This document shows, in pieces, positions 20,828 to 31,164 of a stretch of DNA of 64,000 bases. The notes under the pieces were generated by a model. That model had not been told where the DNA came from, did not search any database, and saw nothing but the letters and a program-made list of their open reading frames with translations. The stretch's first letter is position 1. Each line of letters begins with the position of its first letter. Source of the DNA: Nematopogon swammerdamellus (taxonomy: Eukaryota; Arthropoda; Insecta; Lepidoptera; Adelidae). A program made the position numbers and the translations under genes. The stretch is taken from the NCBI GenBank assembly GCA_946902875.1, contig OX336340.1, positions 355,501-419,500 on the forward strand. Reading direction: 5' to 3'.

Positions 20828-21832
20828 TTAAATCACCCCGCTTTCTCTCAATTCTTCTAAAATAGATATGATTTCATTATCAACACCCGTATTTCCAGCA
20901 TCACGAGATGCAATTAACAAATGAAGACGTTCAACTAGCTCATTAGGATCATTCCAGTACACATAGTCTAAATCTTTCATTACCTTTTTCTTAAATGGCA
21001 GCCCAATTCCTGATACATACCCCTCTCCAGATATGTTTTTATCTAAATGGAACAGAGGTTTTATTACATAGCGATATTTCGCCCCCTTGTTACTTTTTTT
21101 AGCCTTTCTCGCATCGAAATCTCTTCTATGCACATTAGTTTCTAACAATATTTGTTTGTATATATTTTTATCATTCGTTGTAATTTTAATCAAATCGGGA
21201 TTTCTTTTATATAACAATTCTTTCAAACCAGGTGATAAATGCACTCTTATATCGCCCACGGAAAGTTGATCATCTCCAATTATAGCTTGTTTATTTCCAA
21301 TCATAGTTTTTCCATTTTTATGTCTTATGCCAAAAGGAATATCTATTCGTAAATTAGCCATGCCAGGAAAAAGTGGTATTTTGGTTTCTATGTCATCGTC
21401 TTGCGATTCTAAAGAGGAAACAGATGGATGGCGAATAAAACTAGTACTAGGAGACGCAAATATTTCAAACTCTTTTTCCTCATCCGTTTGAGTGCTTCGT
21501 GCTCCGTCTTCACTAGTTTCGTTATCATTTATTCCAAAATTTTTATCGGGATGCATATTTACAACTTTTTCAAATTCAGGTGAAAGAGTAGATTTTTTTA
21601 TGTTGTAATTTGAGGGTGAATTGTTTGATAAGGCAGAATTTATAACAATTTTATGCAGCGGGTCTGTAATAGGTCTCAGAGTCTGCTCTAAGATCATTTC
21701 ATTGTCGAATTTATTTTCTCTTATCTGGTTTAGCTTCTTTTTTACAGCCTGTACTGATTTAATAATTTCTTTCTTTAAGGTTTTCTTCATGATCAAAAAA
21801 ACAATACACAGACATCCGTGTGAGTTTAACAT
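20828..21832 (-). CDS. conserved Polinton protein of unknown function
   Basis: Up to 334 aa. The first ATG is at 21832, but a second at 21790 gives a Lys-rich N-terminus (MKKTLKKEIIKSVQAVKKKL) and is the more natural start. Residues ~70-160 are acidic, Ser-rich and probably disordered. The C-terminal ~130 residues look folded, with IRVHLSPGLKELLYKRNPDL and later DYVYWNDPNELVERLHLLIA. I recall this C-terminal part as a domain of unknown function (DUF8207-like) found in insect Polinton-related proteins, but cannot check it here. It lies between the ATPase and the integrase and is intact. Confidence 0.7.
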   Translation of the reverse strand: MLNSHGCLCIVFLIMKKTLKKEIIKSVQAVKKKLNQIRENKFDNEMILEQTLRPITDPLHKIVINSALSNNSPSNYNIKKSTLSPEFEKVVNMHPDKNFGINDNETSEDGARSTQTDEEKEFEIFASPSTSFIRHPSVSSLESQDDDIETKIPLFPGMANLRIDIPFGIRHKNGKTMIGNKQAIIGDDQLSVGDIRVHLSPGLKELLYKRNPDLIKITTNDKNIYKQILLETNVHRRDFDARKAKKSNKGAKYRYVIKPLFHLDKNISGEGYVSGIGLPFKKKVMKDLDYVYWNDPNELVERLHLLIASRDAGNTGVDNEIISILEELRESGVI

Positions 21833-21879
21833 TCGATAGTGAATGAAGTAAACAAGTAAAATCTTTTATTTTTATTGTG

Positions 21880-22158
21880 TTAATCAAGTACGATAAAAGT
21901 ATCAAAATTAAGACGATACTGACCCTTATTTCTTTCACAGTCTTTATTAATTACTAAGTAGTTGTACGGAACACTCCAAATAACAGCGCAAAGATTTTGA
22001 AATTGATTCCACGTCATATCGGTGGTTATGTGTTCATTATAAATATGTTTTAAGTTAATATCGTCTTGTTTGAACAGAATAATTAAATTAGCATTATCGC
22101 GTACGAGCTGTTTTGGAATTTTGGTGTAAGTCTGATTTAAATAAAAACAATCGATCAA
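21880..22158 (-). pseudogene. ATP: packaging ATPase, C-terminal fragment
   Basis: 92 codons that continue the ATPase after the LINE insertion. IDCFYLNQTYTKIPKQLVRD is the conserved block that normally follows the GRH segment of Polinton FtsK/A32-type ATPases. NANLIILFKQDDINLKHIYN follows and then the C-terminal end (LNFDTFIVLD). It has no start of its own, since the first codons are at the LINE junction. With 23288-23707 it makes one interrupted gene. Confidence 0.85.
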
Positions 22159-22159
22159 C

Positions 22160-22190
<31 letters not shown>

Positions 22191-23287
22191 TATATTAGAG
22201 AATTCCACAGCTTATATTAATACAACAAATTTAAAAATGAACAATATAAAACTTAATAGCCAAGAATAGAATTCCTCCGGTTTACATGCATTTGATAAAA
22301 CATGGTGAATAAAAACGATAGAAAATTACAAAATTAAAAGATTAAATAAATTTAAAATAAAATAAAATAAAATTGAAATTAATTACAAAATTAAAAGTCT
22401 AAGTATCAAGTCAAAAGTTAAAAGTTAAAATTCGATTATTAATAAATAAGAAAATAAGAAACAGTGAATGAAAATTTATAAAAAACTACATTAAATTAAA
22501 ACAATGATAATCTGTGAATTACAAATTTCAATAAAATCTCCTTACTCATAAACAAATAAATACAATTCGCCGTGCATGTGTGGTGAGGGTGTGTGAGAGG
22601 ATTATTTGCGATGATATGTCTGAGGGTGTGTATGAGTGTGTGTGTGTATGTTTGTATTGTGATATACATGTGTGTGTGAGTTGCGCCTGCTACTGTTACC
22701 TATATCCGCTTAAATCAGTGAGAAGCTTTGTTTTCTTTTCCCCCTATAATTCTATTCACTTCCTTTATGAAAGAGGTCTCGGTGTCGTGAAATATATCTA
22801 TCTCCCAAAAGGTGAGATTGTAGGCATCCATACACCGATTCATTGTCGAATTCCTGGCGGAGTTCGTGTTGCACAAGGGAGGCTGGAACAGTCGAGGACG
22901 CCGGGTGCACGTTGGAGCCGCCCGCAAAGATATGCGAGCGAGGAGGTCCGGGCAGTCAATATTGTGGTTAATAATATTGAACAAAAACTTCATGTCAGCT
23001 GCGGACCTCCTCTGCTCAAGGGTCAGCAGTTTATAGTGAACCGCTGCTTCTTCATAGTCTGCAAAGGACAGTTTGGAACGAAAGTTCATGTATCTAATGA
23101 ACTTACGTTGAATTCCTTCAATACGCCGCACATGTGTCACGTATGATGGTGACCATATCTGACACGCAAACTCCAACACACTCCGAACGTACGCGAAGTA
23201 AACGATTTTGAATGTTGCAAGATTGGTAAATGGTTTGCACGTGCGCATGAGGAATCCCAACATTTTATATGCCTTTCCATGTTGTTG
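22160..23287 (-). mobile_element. 5'-truncated LINE inserted in the ATPase gene
   Basis: Same strand as the host gene. The coding part encodes the RT C-terminus, with YKMLGFLMRTCKPF, then YVRSVLEFACQIWSPSY, then RRIEGIQRKFIRYM, typical of CR1/Jockey-like LINEs. A ~550-bp 3' region follows and ends in a (TAAA)n tail (22160-22192, TTTA repeats on the plus strand). The element starts within the RT C-terminal region, so it is strongly 5'-truncated. A target duplication is not obvious. Confidence 0.85.
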
Positions 23288-23707
23288 TTTGTTATGTCTT
23301 CCCATGGAAAAGTAATCACGAATATTATTTTGCTTTTCACAAGCAACATCATCAAAAATGAACACTGAATTTGGTAATGCTTCGGAGGCTGGCAATACGT
23401 CTTCATTTTCTTTAAACTTTGAGAAAGATACATCGGGCACATTTTCTAAGACTCTGCTTAAAAAAAGATATTTTGGTTGAAATTTGGTTTTACAATAAAG
23501 GTAGACATTTCTATATTTCAAACCGTTTTCGTGAAGAAGCAAGCCTAACATAATATTGGTTTTCCCACAGTTAGAGGGCCCACAAACCAGACATCTTATT
23601 GTATCAGGCAGCAGGGAGCTGTGCCGGGGATTATTTTTCTTTTGGAGATCTAGTTCACAATATACCGTATTTAAATTTAGAGACTGTGACTGCTTTTCAA
23701 ATTTCAT
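22715..23707 (-). pseudogene. ATP: packaging ATPase N-terminal part fused in frame to LINE RT tail
   Basis: A 330-codon open frame. Residues 1-140 are the N-terminal half of an FtsK/HerA (A32-type) genome-packaging ATPase. Walker A is GPSNCGKT at 43-50, Walker B is SVFIFDD ending at 120, and a GRHNK segment lies at 136-140. From residue ~141 the frame continues into LINE sequence (KMLGFLMRTC onward) without a stop until 22715. The motor's C-terminal half is displaced to 21880-22158. The fused frame would make an ATPase lacking its last conserved block, with an unrelated ~190-residue tail. Such a motor is unlikely to work. Confidence 0.9.
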
Positions 23708-24500
23708 GGTTTACATTCAGTTTACACGTTCATACGCCTTCCACTACGGACTACTTATCAATTTATAAGTGGATTATAAATCATGCTCAAGTTTTATACT
23801 TTTATTTGTTTGAGTGTACAAGCAGTACACGTTGTCCATGATATAATTGACCACCCCCTTCTGAAGTTAGTAGATAATGCAACGTGCACGTCATTATTTC
23901 GTAGACACAGTATATGAGGAGCAACGAAACAATGTCAAACATGTCCACATTAACTTTTTTACAGGAGAGTCAAATAACTAATAAACTAATATATGCGTGA
24001 TTTTGGTGCAATTTTTTCCAATCCAATGATTATTCTATTTCATTTGTGTGATTATGATCGCAAGTTTAGAGTTTGACATCAAAATACGACTTTGTACCAG
24101 GATATGGGTGATTCTGATGCAAACCTTGGATTTCTAGCGATTATACAAGAGCGATTAGTGTGATTTTGAATACTATAAAACTGTTATGATCGCAAGTTTA
24201 GAGTTTTACATCAAAATACGACTTTGTACCAGGATATGTGTGATTCTTATGCAAATGTTTGATTTCTAGCGATTATACAAGAGCGATTAGTGTGATTTTT
24301 AATACTATAAAACTGCTATTCGGTAGGTTTCAGGCTAAAGATGTCGAATCGATAAAAAAACACTTGTGGAAAAAGTGGATATGTGTGATTTTGTTCCGTT
24401 GCTCCTCATATCAAAAGTGAAAACATCACGTAGCTTGACCATAAAAAGCTTCAGTAACTTTATCGCATGAGAACTACCGTGACATCATCGAGTGCAGTGT
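23708..24500. promoter_or_regulatory. divergent intergenic region with two 132-bp tandem repeats
   Basis: This lies between the leftward ATPase/virion block and the rightward polymerase block. Units at 24054-24185 and 24186-24317 are nearly identical. Each contains ATGATCGCAAGTTTAGAGTT, CAGGATATG and GCGATTAGTGTGATTTT. Shorter GTGTGATT echoes lie at 23998-24050 and 24382. The arrangement suits a shared bidirectional promoter or enhancer, or a replication-associated region. Function is inferred. Confidence 0.55.
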
Positions 24501-24574
24501 AGTGTCGTGTGCAAATTAGCAATTAAACCCCTATATAAACCATACAGGGACCGTGAAACAGCATCAGTATTCCT

Positions 24575-25085
24575 GAACGAGATCTCCAGTAAAGTAAAGA
24601 GACCTACAGTGAACAGTGAACAATTAAAATTAAATTAAAAAAGTTTGCGAATAAAAGTGTAAAGTGTATCCGTGCCAACGATTGCAAGGTAAGTTCTTTT
24701 ATTTTTAGGTTTCCGTATCCCGCACGGAAGCCTATTACTAAGCCTACACCGTCTGTCTGCCCGTCCGTTGGTAAGTTCTTTTATTTTTAGGTTTCCGTAA
24801 CCCCCACGGAAGCCTACTAAGCCTGTACCGCCTGTCTACCCGTCCGTGCGTCCGTCCGTCCGTCTGTCTGTCTGTCTGTCTGTCCGAACGAAACCTCCAG
24901 TAAAGCAGTACCTACAGTGAACAGTGAACAATTAAAATTAAATTAAAACAGTTTGTGAATAAAAGTGAAAAGTGTATCAGTGCCAGTACCGACGATTTAA
25001 ACGTGAGTTCTTTCATTTTTAGGTTTCCGTATCCCGTACGGAAGCCCGTTACTAAGCCTGTGTCATCTGTCTGCCCGTCCGTTGG
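24575..25085 (+). repeat. tandem duplication of a leader exon with splice donor
   Basis: A ~120-bp block containing CCTACAGTGAACAGTGAACA and ending in a donor (GATTGCAAG then GTAAGTTC at 24689) recurs about 308 bp downstream, with ATTTAAAC then GTGAGTTC near 25000. Each copy is followed by TTTATTTTTAGGTTTCCGTA and the dispersed CTGTCTGTC repeat. This looks like a 5' non-coding exon of the rightward transcript, duplicated together with its intron start. Confidence 0.6.
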
Positions 25086-25415
25086 TAAGTTCTTTTATTT
25101 ATAGGTTTCCGTCCGTATCCCCCACGGAAGCCTATTACTAAGCCTGGGCCGCTTGTATGCCCATCCGTCCGTCCGTCCGTCTGTCTGTCTGCCCGAGGGA
25201 TGCATCTCTTGAACTGTAATAGGTAGCTCGTTGAAATTTTCACAGAATATGTGTTATTATGGTGGATATAACAACAAATAATAAAAAAAATTTAAAGTAA
25301 AAAATTATGAGGGTTCCCATACAAGAAACGTGTTTTTTTTTTCAAATGTTTTTTTATGATGCGGAAACCTCGGGGCGCGATTCCGACTTGTGCTTAACCG
25401 GATTTTTTTTTTTTA
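24712..25415 (+). repeat. lepidopteran dispersed repeat copies inside the Polinton
   Basis: Four partial to near-complete copies start GGTTTCCGTA and have ACGGAAGCC, then CCTATTACTAAGCC, then GTCCGTCCGTCCGTCTGTC. The longest, starting near 25107, continues through CATCTCTTGAACTGTAATAG, GTTGAAATTTTCACAGAATA and GCGGAAACCTCGGGGCGCGA. The same family is outside the element at 13634 and 57290, so these are insertions or captures. Confidence 0.65.
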
Positions 25416-25744
25416 ATTTTTTGGTTAAATGGGGCTGTGGCCGTGTCAGTGCTTAGATACTTACATTATGTTTTCTCGCGAAATTGGTAATGGAGGGATC
25501 GATTCATTCACGGTCTAGGCTGGAATTCTGATGTGTTTTTTCTCTTAATTTTTGCTTTACATCTATTTAATAAATAACTTATTTCCCACTTACATATTTT
25601 CACTACTGTTATTTTTATCCGTTTGCTTTAAAAAAGGAAATACATTCTTTCAGTTAGCTGAAACTTAAAAAAAAAATTCCACTTCGTTCCTACAAACAAA
25701 ACTCATTACCCAAACACTGTACTTATTAATATTTCACTCACCAG

Positions 25745-25833
25745 ATACTTGGAGAAGCAGGAGCGCTGCAGAGCGGATACGTGATAAGAACATCATCAGA
25801 CCATCGCTCAATCCAAAGCCAAGGACAAAGTAT
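25745..25833 (+). other. short exon of the rightward transcript, supplies AT of the start codon
   Basis: Acceptor CACTCACCAG ends at 25744 and donor GTAAGTG begins at 25834. The exon ends ...CAAAGTAT. Joining to the next acceptor (TTTGCAG, ending at 26154) gives AT+G, a start codon that spans the junction and opens the frame of the following exon. Prediction from sequence only. Confidence 0.55.
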
Positions 25834-26154
25834 GTAAGTGTTATTATTTTAAATAAAAAATAATAAAATAATTCCACTTCACTATTATTTAAGGAAATCT
25901 TACAAATAATATTTACCTACCCCTACTCTAATTATGTTAAACTTTGCGACCACTGGTGCTATTTGGAATTTTACAGTATGTAGGTATTTAAAAAATATAT
26001 TGAGTAGTCCTTGTTCTATGACTTAGTAGCGAACAAAAATAAGCATCTGAGTGATAAATAGATCAATCATTAAACGGGATGCTATACGCAAATGGAGTGG
26101 GCACATTATATTCTTTTTGGGGGAAATAAAAACCATATTTTAACTGATTTGCAG

Positions 26155-26862
26155 GTCATCGTACAAGAACCCGTTCAATTCGGGCGATGAGGCGGAAGCT
26201 GGTTTCATCGCTCAGAAAAAGAAGAAGAACACAGGTGTTAAGCAATCCAACGCTTCAGCAGAGAAGCATTCAACTACCGCTCGAATGTACGAGTTGTTTG
26301 GCACGGACAGCGAGAACGAAATCCCTCCGTCCGGTCAAGTTATCAGCAAGAAACGCGTCAACGGCAGTACAGGCAGCTTGAAGAGCGAGAAGTCAACGAA
26401 ACGACCTCACGTTCCCGACAACTTGAGCTCTGACAGCGAGCGTGAGGTGCTTCCTTCCACCACCCGTGGTGTGAAGCCTAATCGCCGGGCCACCAGCAAC
26501 ATTAAACGTTCTGCACAACAAAGAAACGTGTCACCGTTGACCCCTTCGCTTCCGACGTGGAACCCGATGATGTGCCTGCATCGCCGGTGAGGAGTAAACA
26601 GTCATCATCTTCGTTAATCTGCTCGCTCGCCCGCAGGCAGGGAAATGGTTACTATAGGAGTGTCCTCGACAAAAAAGGGGAGTATTTTGCCGAACTGAAA
26701 GTTTATGTGGCAAAAGATATCGAAAAGATAAAGCCCATCGATAGATGGCGACACGCGGTCATTGCGATAAAATCAAGGTTGGACGAAGACGAGGAAGCTT
26801 GGAAGTACCTCACTCGCTTTGTAACTTGTGAACGTAAAACATTTGAAACGTCTAAGGTGTAG
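26155..26862 (+). pseudogene. unknown spliced Polinton gene with a frameshift
   Basis: After the splice join the product would begin MSSYKNPFNSGDEAEAGFIA. It continues as a charged, Ser/Lys-rich, probably disordered protein, with the frame ending at 26590 (145 aa). The adjacent +1-shifted frame is open from about 26521 to 26862 and reads as a folded domain with YYRSVLDKKGEYFAELKVYV and later DRWRHAVIAIKSRLDEDEEA, ending TFETSKV. The two halves look like one ~236-aa protein broken near 26516-26524. I do not recognise the domain. Position directly upstream of the polymerase gene suggests a replication or DNA-binding role, possibly the terminal protein needed for protein priming, but this is conjecture. 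Confidence 0.6.
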
Positions 26863-26913
26863 TTTTCGTTTTTGTTTAAAAATTACGGTTTTACATTATG
26901 ACACATATAGGTA

Positions 26914-29900
26914 ATGTTTAAATTATTTTTAGAGAAAATGTATTGTGAAATTTGCAATAAAAATATACACAAAAATAAGTTTGGATATCATCAAAGAACT
27001 AATTTGCACAAAGCTAATGCTTTATTGAGCACAGATCTAGAAAATGTACACGTGATTACGTCAGCCTTCAAAAATAGAGTAAGAAGCTATCGCATAAATC
27101 CCGTTCGCGAATACGCCGACTCTAAAGAATTCCTTATCGATATCAGCACTCAAGTAGAATGTTTGATTAAAACAACTCTCCTCAAATATATTTCTTTAAA
27201 GGTTAACTTTGAATTGTACTGCTATTTTTCGTTGATAAAAAATGGGGAACAGACATTGAAATCATTTAGTACTAGATATCAACCTGTCTTGCAAAGCACT
27301 AATGTATTAGATTTGTTTATATCCACCGTAGAGAAGCTTGACCTTAAATCGACCGAATTCGAACAACGCGAGTCCGGGTGGAGTTTCGAACGAATAAGTC
27401 ACCTTGAAGTAAACATAAATAAATATACTCCTTTAAGAGGTGGAACGTATATCCCTCTACCTCAAGTTATTCAACATAAAAAGTGTTGCATTAACGTGAA
27501 AAATAATGACAATTGTTGCTTTTTATGGAGTATTATTGCATATTTATATCCCACAACGCGGAACGCGAACAGAGTTAGTACATATCCACACTACTCGACA
27601 GTTTTAAACACTGACGGTATGTCCTTACCACCGTCGTTTGATGATATTAAAACATTTGAACGCAATAATCCTCGCATCAGTGTCAATATATATGGTGTGT
27701 CAAACAAAACTGAAATAAATGGCCCCCTATACGTTACTGAGAAGCGAAAACTACATCACATAAATTTACTTTTCATCGAAAAGGGTGAAAAAAGTCACTA
27801 TTGCTTAATAAAAAATCTTCCACGGTTGGTGCGTTCACAAATAACCCATCACCATGGTAAAATATTCTTATGTGAAGAATGCTTGCTTCCTTTTTCTAAC
27901 GAGAGCAAGTTTGAAAATCATGACTGTTCGCGAGTTCGAGTTATCTTAGCGCAGGAAAATAAATGTCTTCAGTTCGAACACTATGAAAGGACACAAAGGG
28001 TGCCTTTCGTTATATACGCTGATTTTGAAAGTATGTTACGCGCTTGTTCAGAAAAAGAAACCAATAAAACTGAACGAACTCGATGTGTTAACATTCACAT
28101 ACCTACATGCTTCGGGTATTATATTTGCTCCTCTGTCAAACCAGAATTGAATAAGTTGGTAACCTACCGTGGACCTGATTGTGTTAAAACATTTATTCAT
28201 AAACTAACTAAAGATGTGTTGAGATTGCAGAATATTTTAAGCTATAATGCACCAATGAAACCATTAACAGTTGAGCAAAAAAATATATTGAATGAAGCTG
28301 AGAAATGTTACATCTGTAAGGAACTGCTGTTCGGTGACTGTGTTAGCGATCATGATCATTTAACAGGTAAATTTCGCGGGCCGGCCCATTCTCAATGTAA
28401 TTTAGTTCTTCGCAAATGCCCCTTCATACCGATATTTTTTCATAACTTATCGGGTTACGATTGTCACTTGTTTATAACTGAATTAGCAAATACGAAAGGA
28501 CGTATAAAAGTCATACCGAAGAACAAAGAAAATTATATCAGTTTTACGAAGTTTTTACCACTAGGTGATGGTCGGTTTGCTCAAATGAAAATAGATTCTT
28601 TTAGATTTCTTAGTTCAAGCATTGAGAAACTCAGTAAAAGCTTAAAAAGTGATGATTTCAAACATTTAAAACGGATATTTAATGATTCAGATCTTTTCAA
28701 CCTATTGCGTCAAAAAGGTGTCTATCCATATGATTATATGGATTCGCTCGACAAATATGAAGAGACTACGTTACCGAATATTTCAGATTTTTATAACAGA
28801 CTTACTGGAACACATATTACGCAAAGTGAATATGATCATGCCCAGAATGTCTGGCACATTTTTGGTGTAAGAAACTTTGGAGAATATACAGACCTCTACC
28901 TAAAATCTGACATACTTTTGCTGTGTGACGTATTTGAAAATTTTCGAGAGATGAGTTTAGAATTTTACAAACTTGATCCAGCTTATTATATTACATCACC
29001 AGGTTTAAGTTGGGACGCAATGTTGTTGTACACAAAGGTAAAACTGGAACTAGTTTCAGATTTGGAAATATATGAATTTTTAGAAAAAGGCGTTCGCGGA
29101 GGTCTCGCCCGAAGTATACTGCGATATGCTAAAGCAAATAATAGATATTTATCAGATTATGATAAAAACGAAAGAACGTCTTTCCTGGTGTATCTGGATT
29201 GTAATAACTTGTACGGTTTTGTAATGATGAGGAAATTGCCTATAGCCAACTTTCGATTTCTGAGCGTGAATGAAGTTGAGAAATTTAATGTTTGCGATGT
29301 GGACGATGACTCAGACGTGGGATATATTCTGGAAGTCGACATGGATTATCCTGAATATCTCCACGACGCTCATGCAGATTTACCATTTGCTCCTGAGAAA
29401 TTCACCCCCATTAATGGTACAAATAATAAACTCATTGCAAGTCTATACAACAAGAACAAATACGTTATTCATTATATTCATTTGAAAGCTTGTATACATA
29501 ACGGTTTAATTTTAAAAAAAATTCACAGGGTGCTTACATTTACACAAACACATTTTTTAAAAAAATATATCGAGCTTAATACTTCTCTACGCAAACAAGC
29601 TAAGTCAGAATTTGAAAAGGACAACTTCAAATTATATAATAATGCAATATTTGGAAAGACCATTGAAAATAAACGCAATCAAGTCGATGTGAAGTTAGCA
29701 AATGTATGGAGAGACCATACAAATCTGACGAACAAAGTTCTCGGGGCAGGTAAATTGATTTCTCGACCTAACTTCAAAAATATCTCTGTATTTTCTGAAA
29801 ATTTGGTCGCTATTCAGCTGAACCCGACTGAAATTGTTTTGGACAGACCTATTTATATCGGGTTCACCGTCTTAGAATTGGCCAAGACTCATTTATATAA

Positions 29901-30432
29901 TTTTCATTATTCTGTAATGAAGCCTCTGTATGATAGTAATATCAAGTTGTGTTACACTGATACTGACAGTCTTTTATATCATGTACATACCGATGATTTT
30001 TACAAAGACATGAAAAAAAATATATAATTTTTTGATACAAGCAATTTCTCAAAAGACAATATTTATAATATCCCACGCGTACACGACAAAATACCAGGAC
30101 TATTCAAAGATGAATTGGGTGGTCTTCCCGTAGAGGAATTTATAGGGTTGAGAGCAAAATTATACTGCATTAAAACACCTGAATTCTCTATTAAAAAAGC
30201 TAAAGGGGTCACCCCATCTGCAACAAAATTAATAAACCGAAAAGAATATAGGAAGGCTCTCGATAGCGACGAGTCTCTACAACGTAAAATGTTAACAATT
30301 CGATCAATGAAACACGTGTTATACACTCAAGAGATAAACAAAACAGTTCTCAATAGATCTGATGATAAACGACAATTGTTCAAAAATAAGTATAGTACAT
30401 TACCCTGGGGGCATTACCGAACTATGTTTTGA
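26914..30432 (+). pseudogene. POLB: protein-primed family B DNA polymerase, one in-frame stop
   Basis: The open frame gives 1,037 aa to a TAA at 30025-30027. The same frame continues past it for 134 more codons to a TGA at 30430. The first ATG is 26914. ATG 26938, just after a possible acceptor (ATTATTTTTAG), is an alternative start. A CxxC...H zinc-finger-like start (YCEICNKNIH) is followed by exonuclease Asp370/Glu372 (YADFESM). Next are a CYIC...HDHLTG zinc/HNH-like insert (465-500), Exo II (FFHNLSGYDCHLF), and motif A (YLDCNNLYG, Asp762). Motif B (NAIFGK, ~911-915) and motif C (YTDTDS, Asp1016/Asp1018) come last. The enzyme copies the linear genome using a protein primer. The stop lies 20 codons after motif C and removes the thumb region. 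Confidence 0.93.
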
Positions 30433-30454
30433 TTCAAACATCGTTCTAATTTAC

Positions 30455-30700
30455 GTCTCAGAAATTATGTTCTGTAATATTAATATACCTACTGTGTTTA
30501 TTTTATGTGTATCTTTCATGATTGCAACCCTTTGTTTACCAATACATGTTATTATTTAAAGGGTAATATTTGTAATTAATTATTAAGTCTCAGAAATTAT
30601 GTTCTGTAATATTAATATACTGTGTTTATTTTATGTGTACCTTTAGTGCTTTTAACCCTTTCTTTGTCATTGCGTGTTTTTTATTTAAATAAAACGCTTT
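30455..30700 (+). repeat. tandem 132-bp duplication in the polymerase 3' UTR
   Basis: Two copies start GTCTCAGAAATTATGTTCTG, at 30455 and 30587, and differ at scattered positions. The second runs into the shared poly(A) signal. Confidence 0.8.
30679..30694. terminator. palindromic poly(A) signal shared by convergent genes
   Basis: TTTTATTTAAATAAAA contains AATAAA on both strands. It lies 36 bp from the stop of the leftward two-exon gene and downstream of the rightward polymerase gene, so one short palindrome can end both transcripts. Confidence 0.6.
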
Positions 30701-30729
30701 GAGTTGTAAATACGCTTTTATTTTAAACA

Positions 30730-31164
30730 TCAGTATGCAAAATCACAATTAATCACTTTTTTGGAAATTAACTTTAAAACTCTTTCAGTAGTATCCAGAA
30801 TTTCATCAAAACCTGCTCCTTGCACAACATATTGTCCTTGAATTGATGGCACTTCACAAGTATCGAGCCCATCGGGCAGAACATCAAAAATTTGTATCTT
30901 GATTAACTGCTGCCCCCTAGTCTGTGCCGGTGCCATTACATACGACGACAAAGCTTGCAGTTGATCTTTCCTAGTTCTTTTTTGTTTCTGTTTCTTACAC
31001 AAATCGATGCATTCTGTTTGCTTGATCTGAAAATAAAAAATAATAACATTAATTCAGTTAATTTTATTAAATTTCTAAAGTGCTAAAAATAATTATACCT
31101 CTAGAATTTTTTTATTTATAGGTAATATTTTAAAAAAGAAAAATATTTATCTTACCGATGTCAT
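30730..31164 (-). CDS. two-exon Polinton gene, 101-aa unknown protein
   Basis: Exon 1 is the minus-strand ATG ACA TCG (31164-31156). A canonical donor GTAAGA follows, then a 129-bp intron (31155-31027) ending TTTTATTTTCAG, then exon 2 from 31026 to 30730. The joined protein starts MTSIKQTECIDLCKKQKQKR and has a basic N-terminus. A mostly hydrophobic/acidic C-terminal part follows, with IQIFDVLPDGLDTCEVPSI and LDTTERVLKLISKK. Exon 2 alone has no suitable ATG, which supports the splice. It is transcribed toward the polymerase gene and divergently from the 165-aa gene. I do not recognise the family. Confidence 0.65.

Noticed and set aside
22580..23146. 188-codon plus-strand frame
   Set aside because: It lies antisense to the LINE insert and its 3' region and shows no recognisable protein features.
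26187..26381. 64-codon Arg-rich frame
   Set aside because: Alternative frame of the spliced unknown gene. The frame opened by the junction ATG reads more naturally and is longer.
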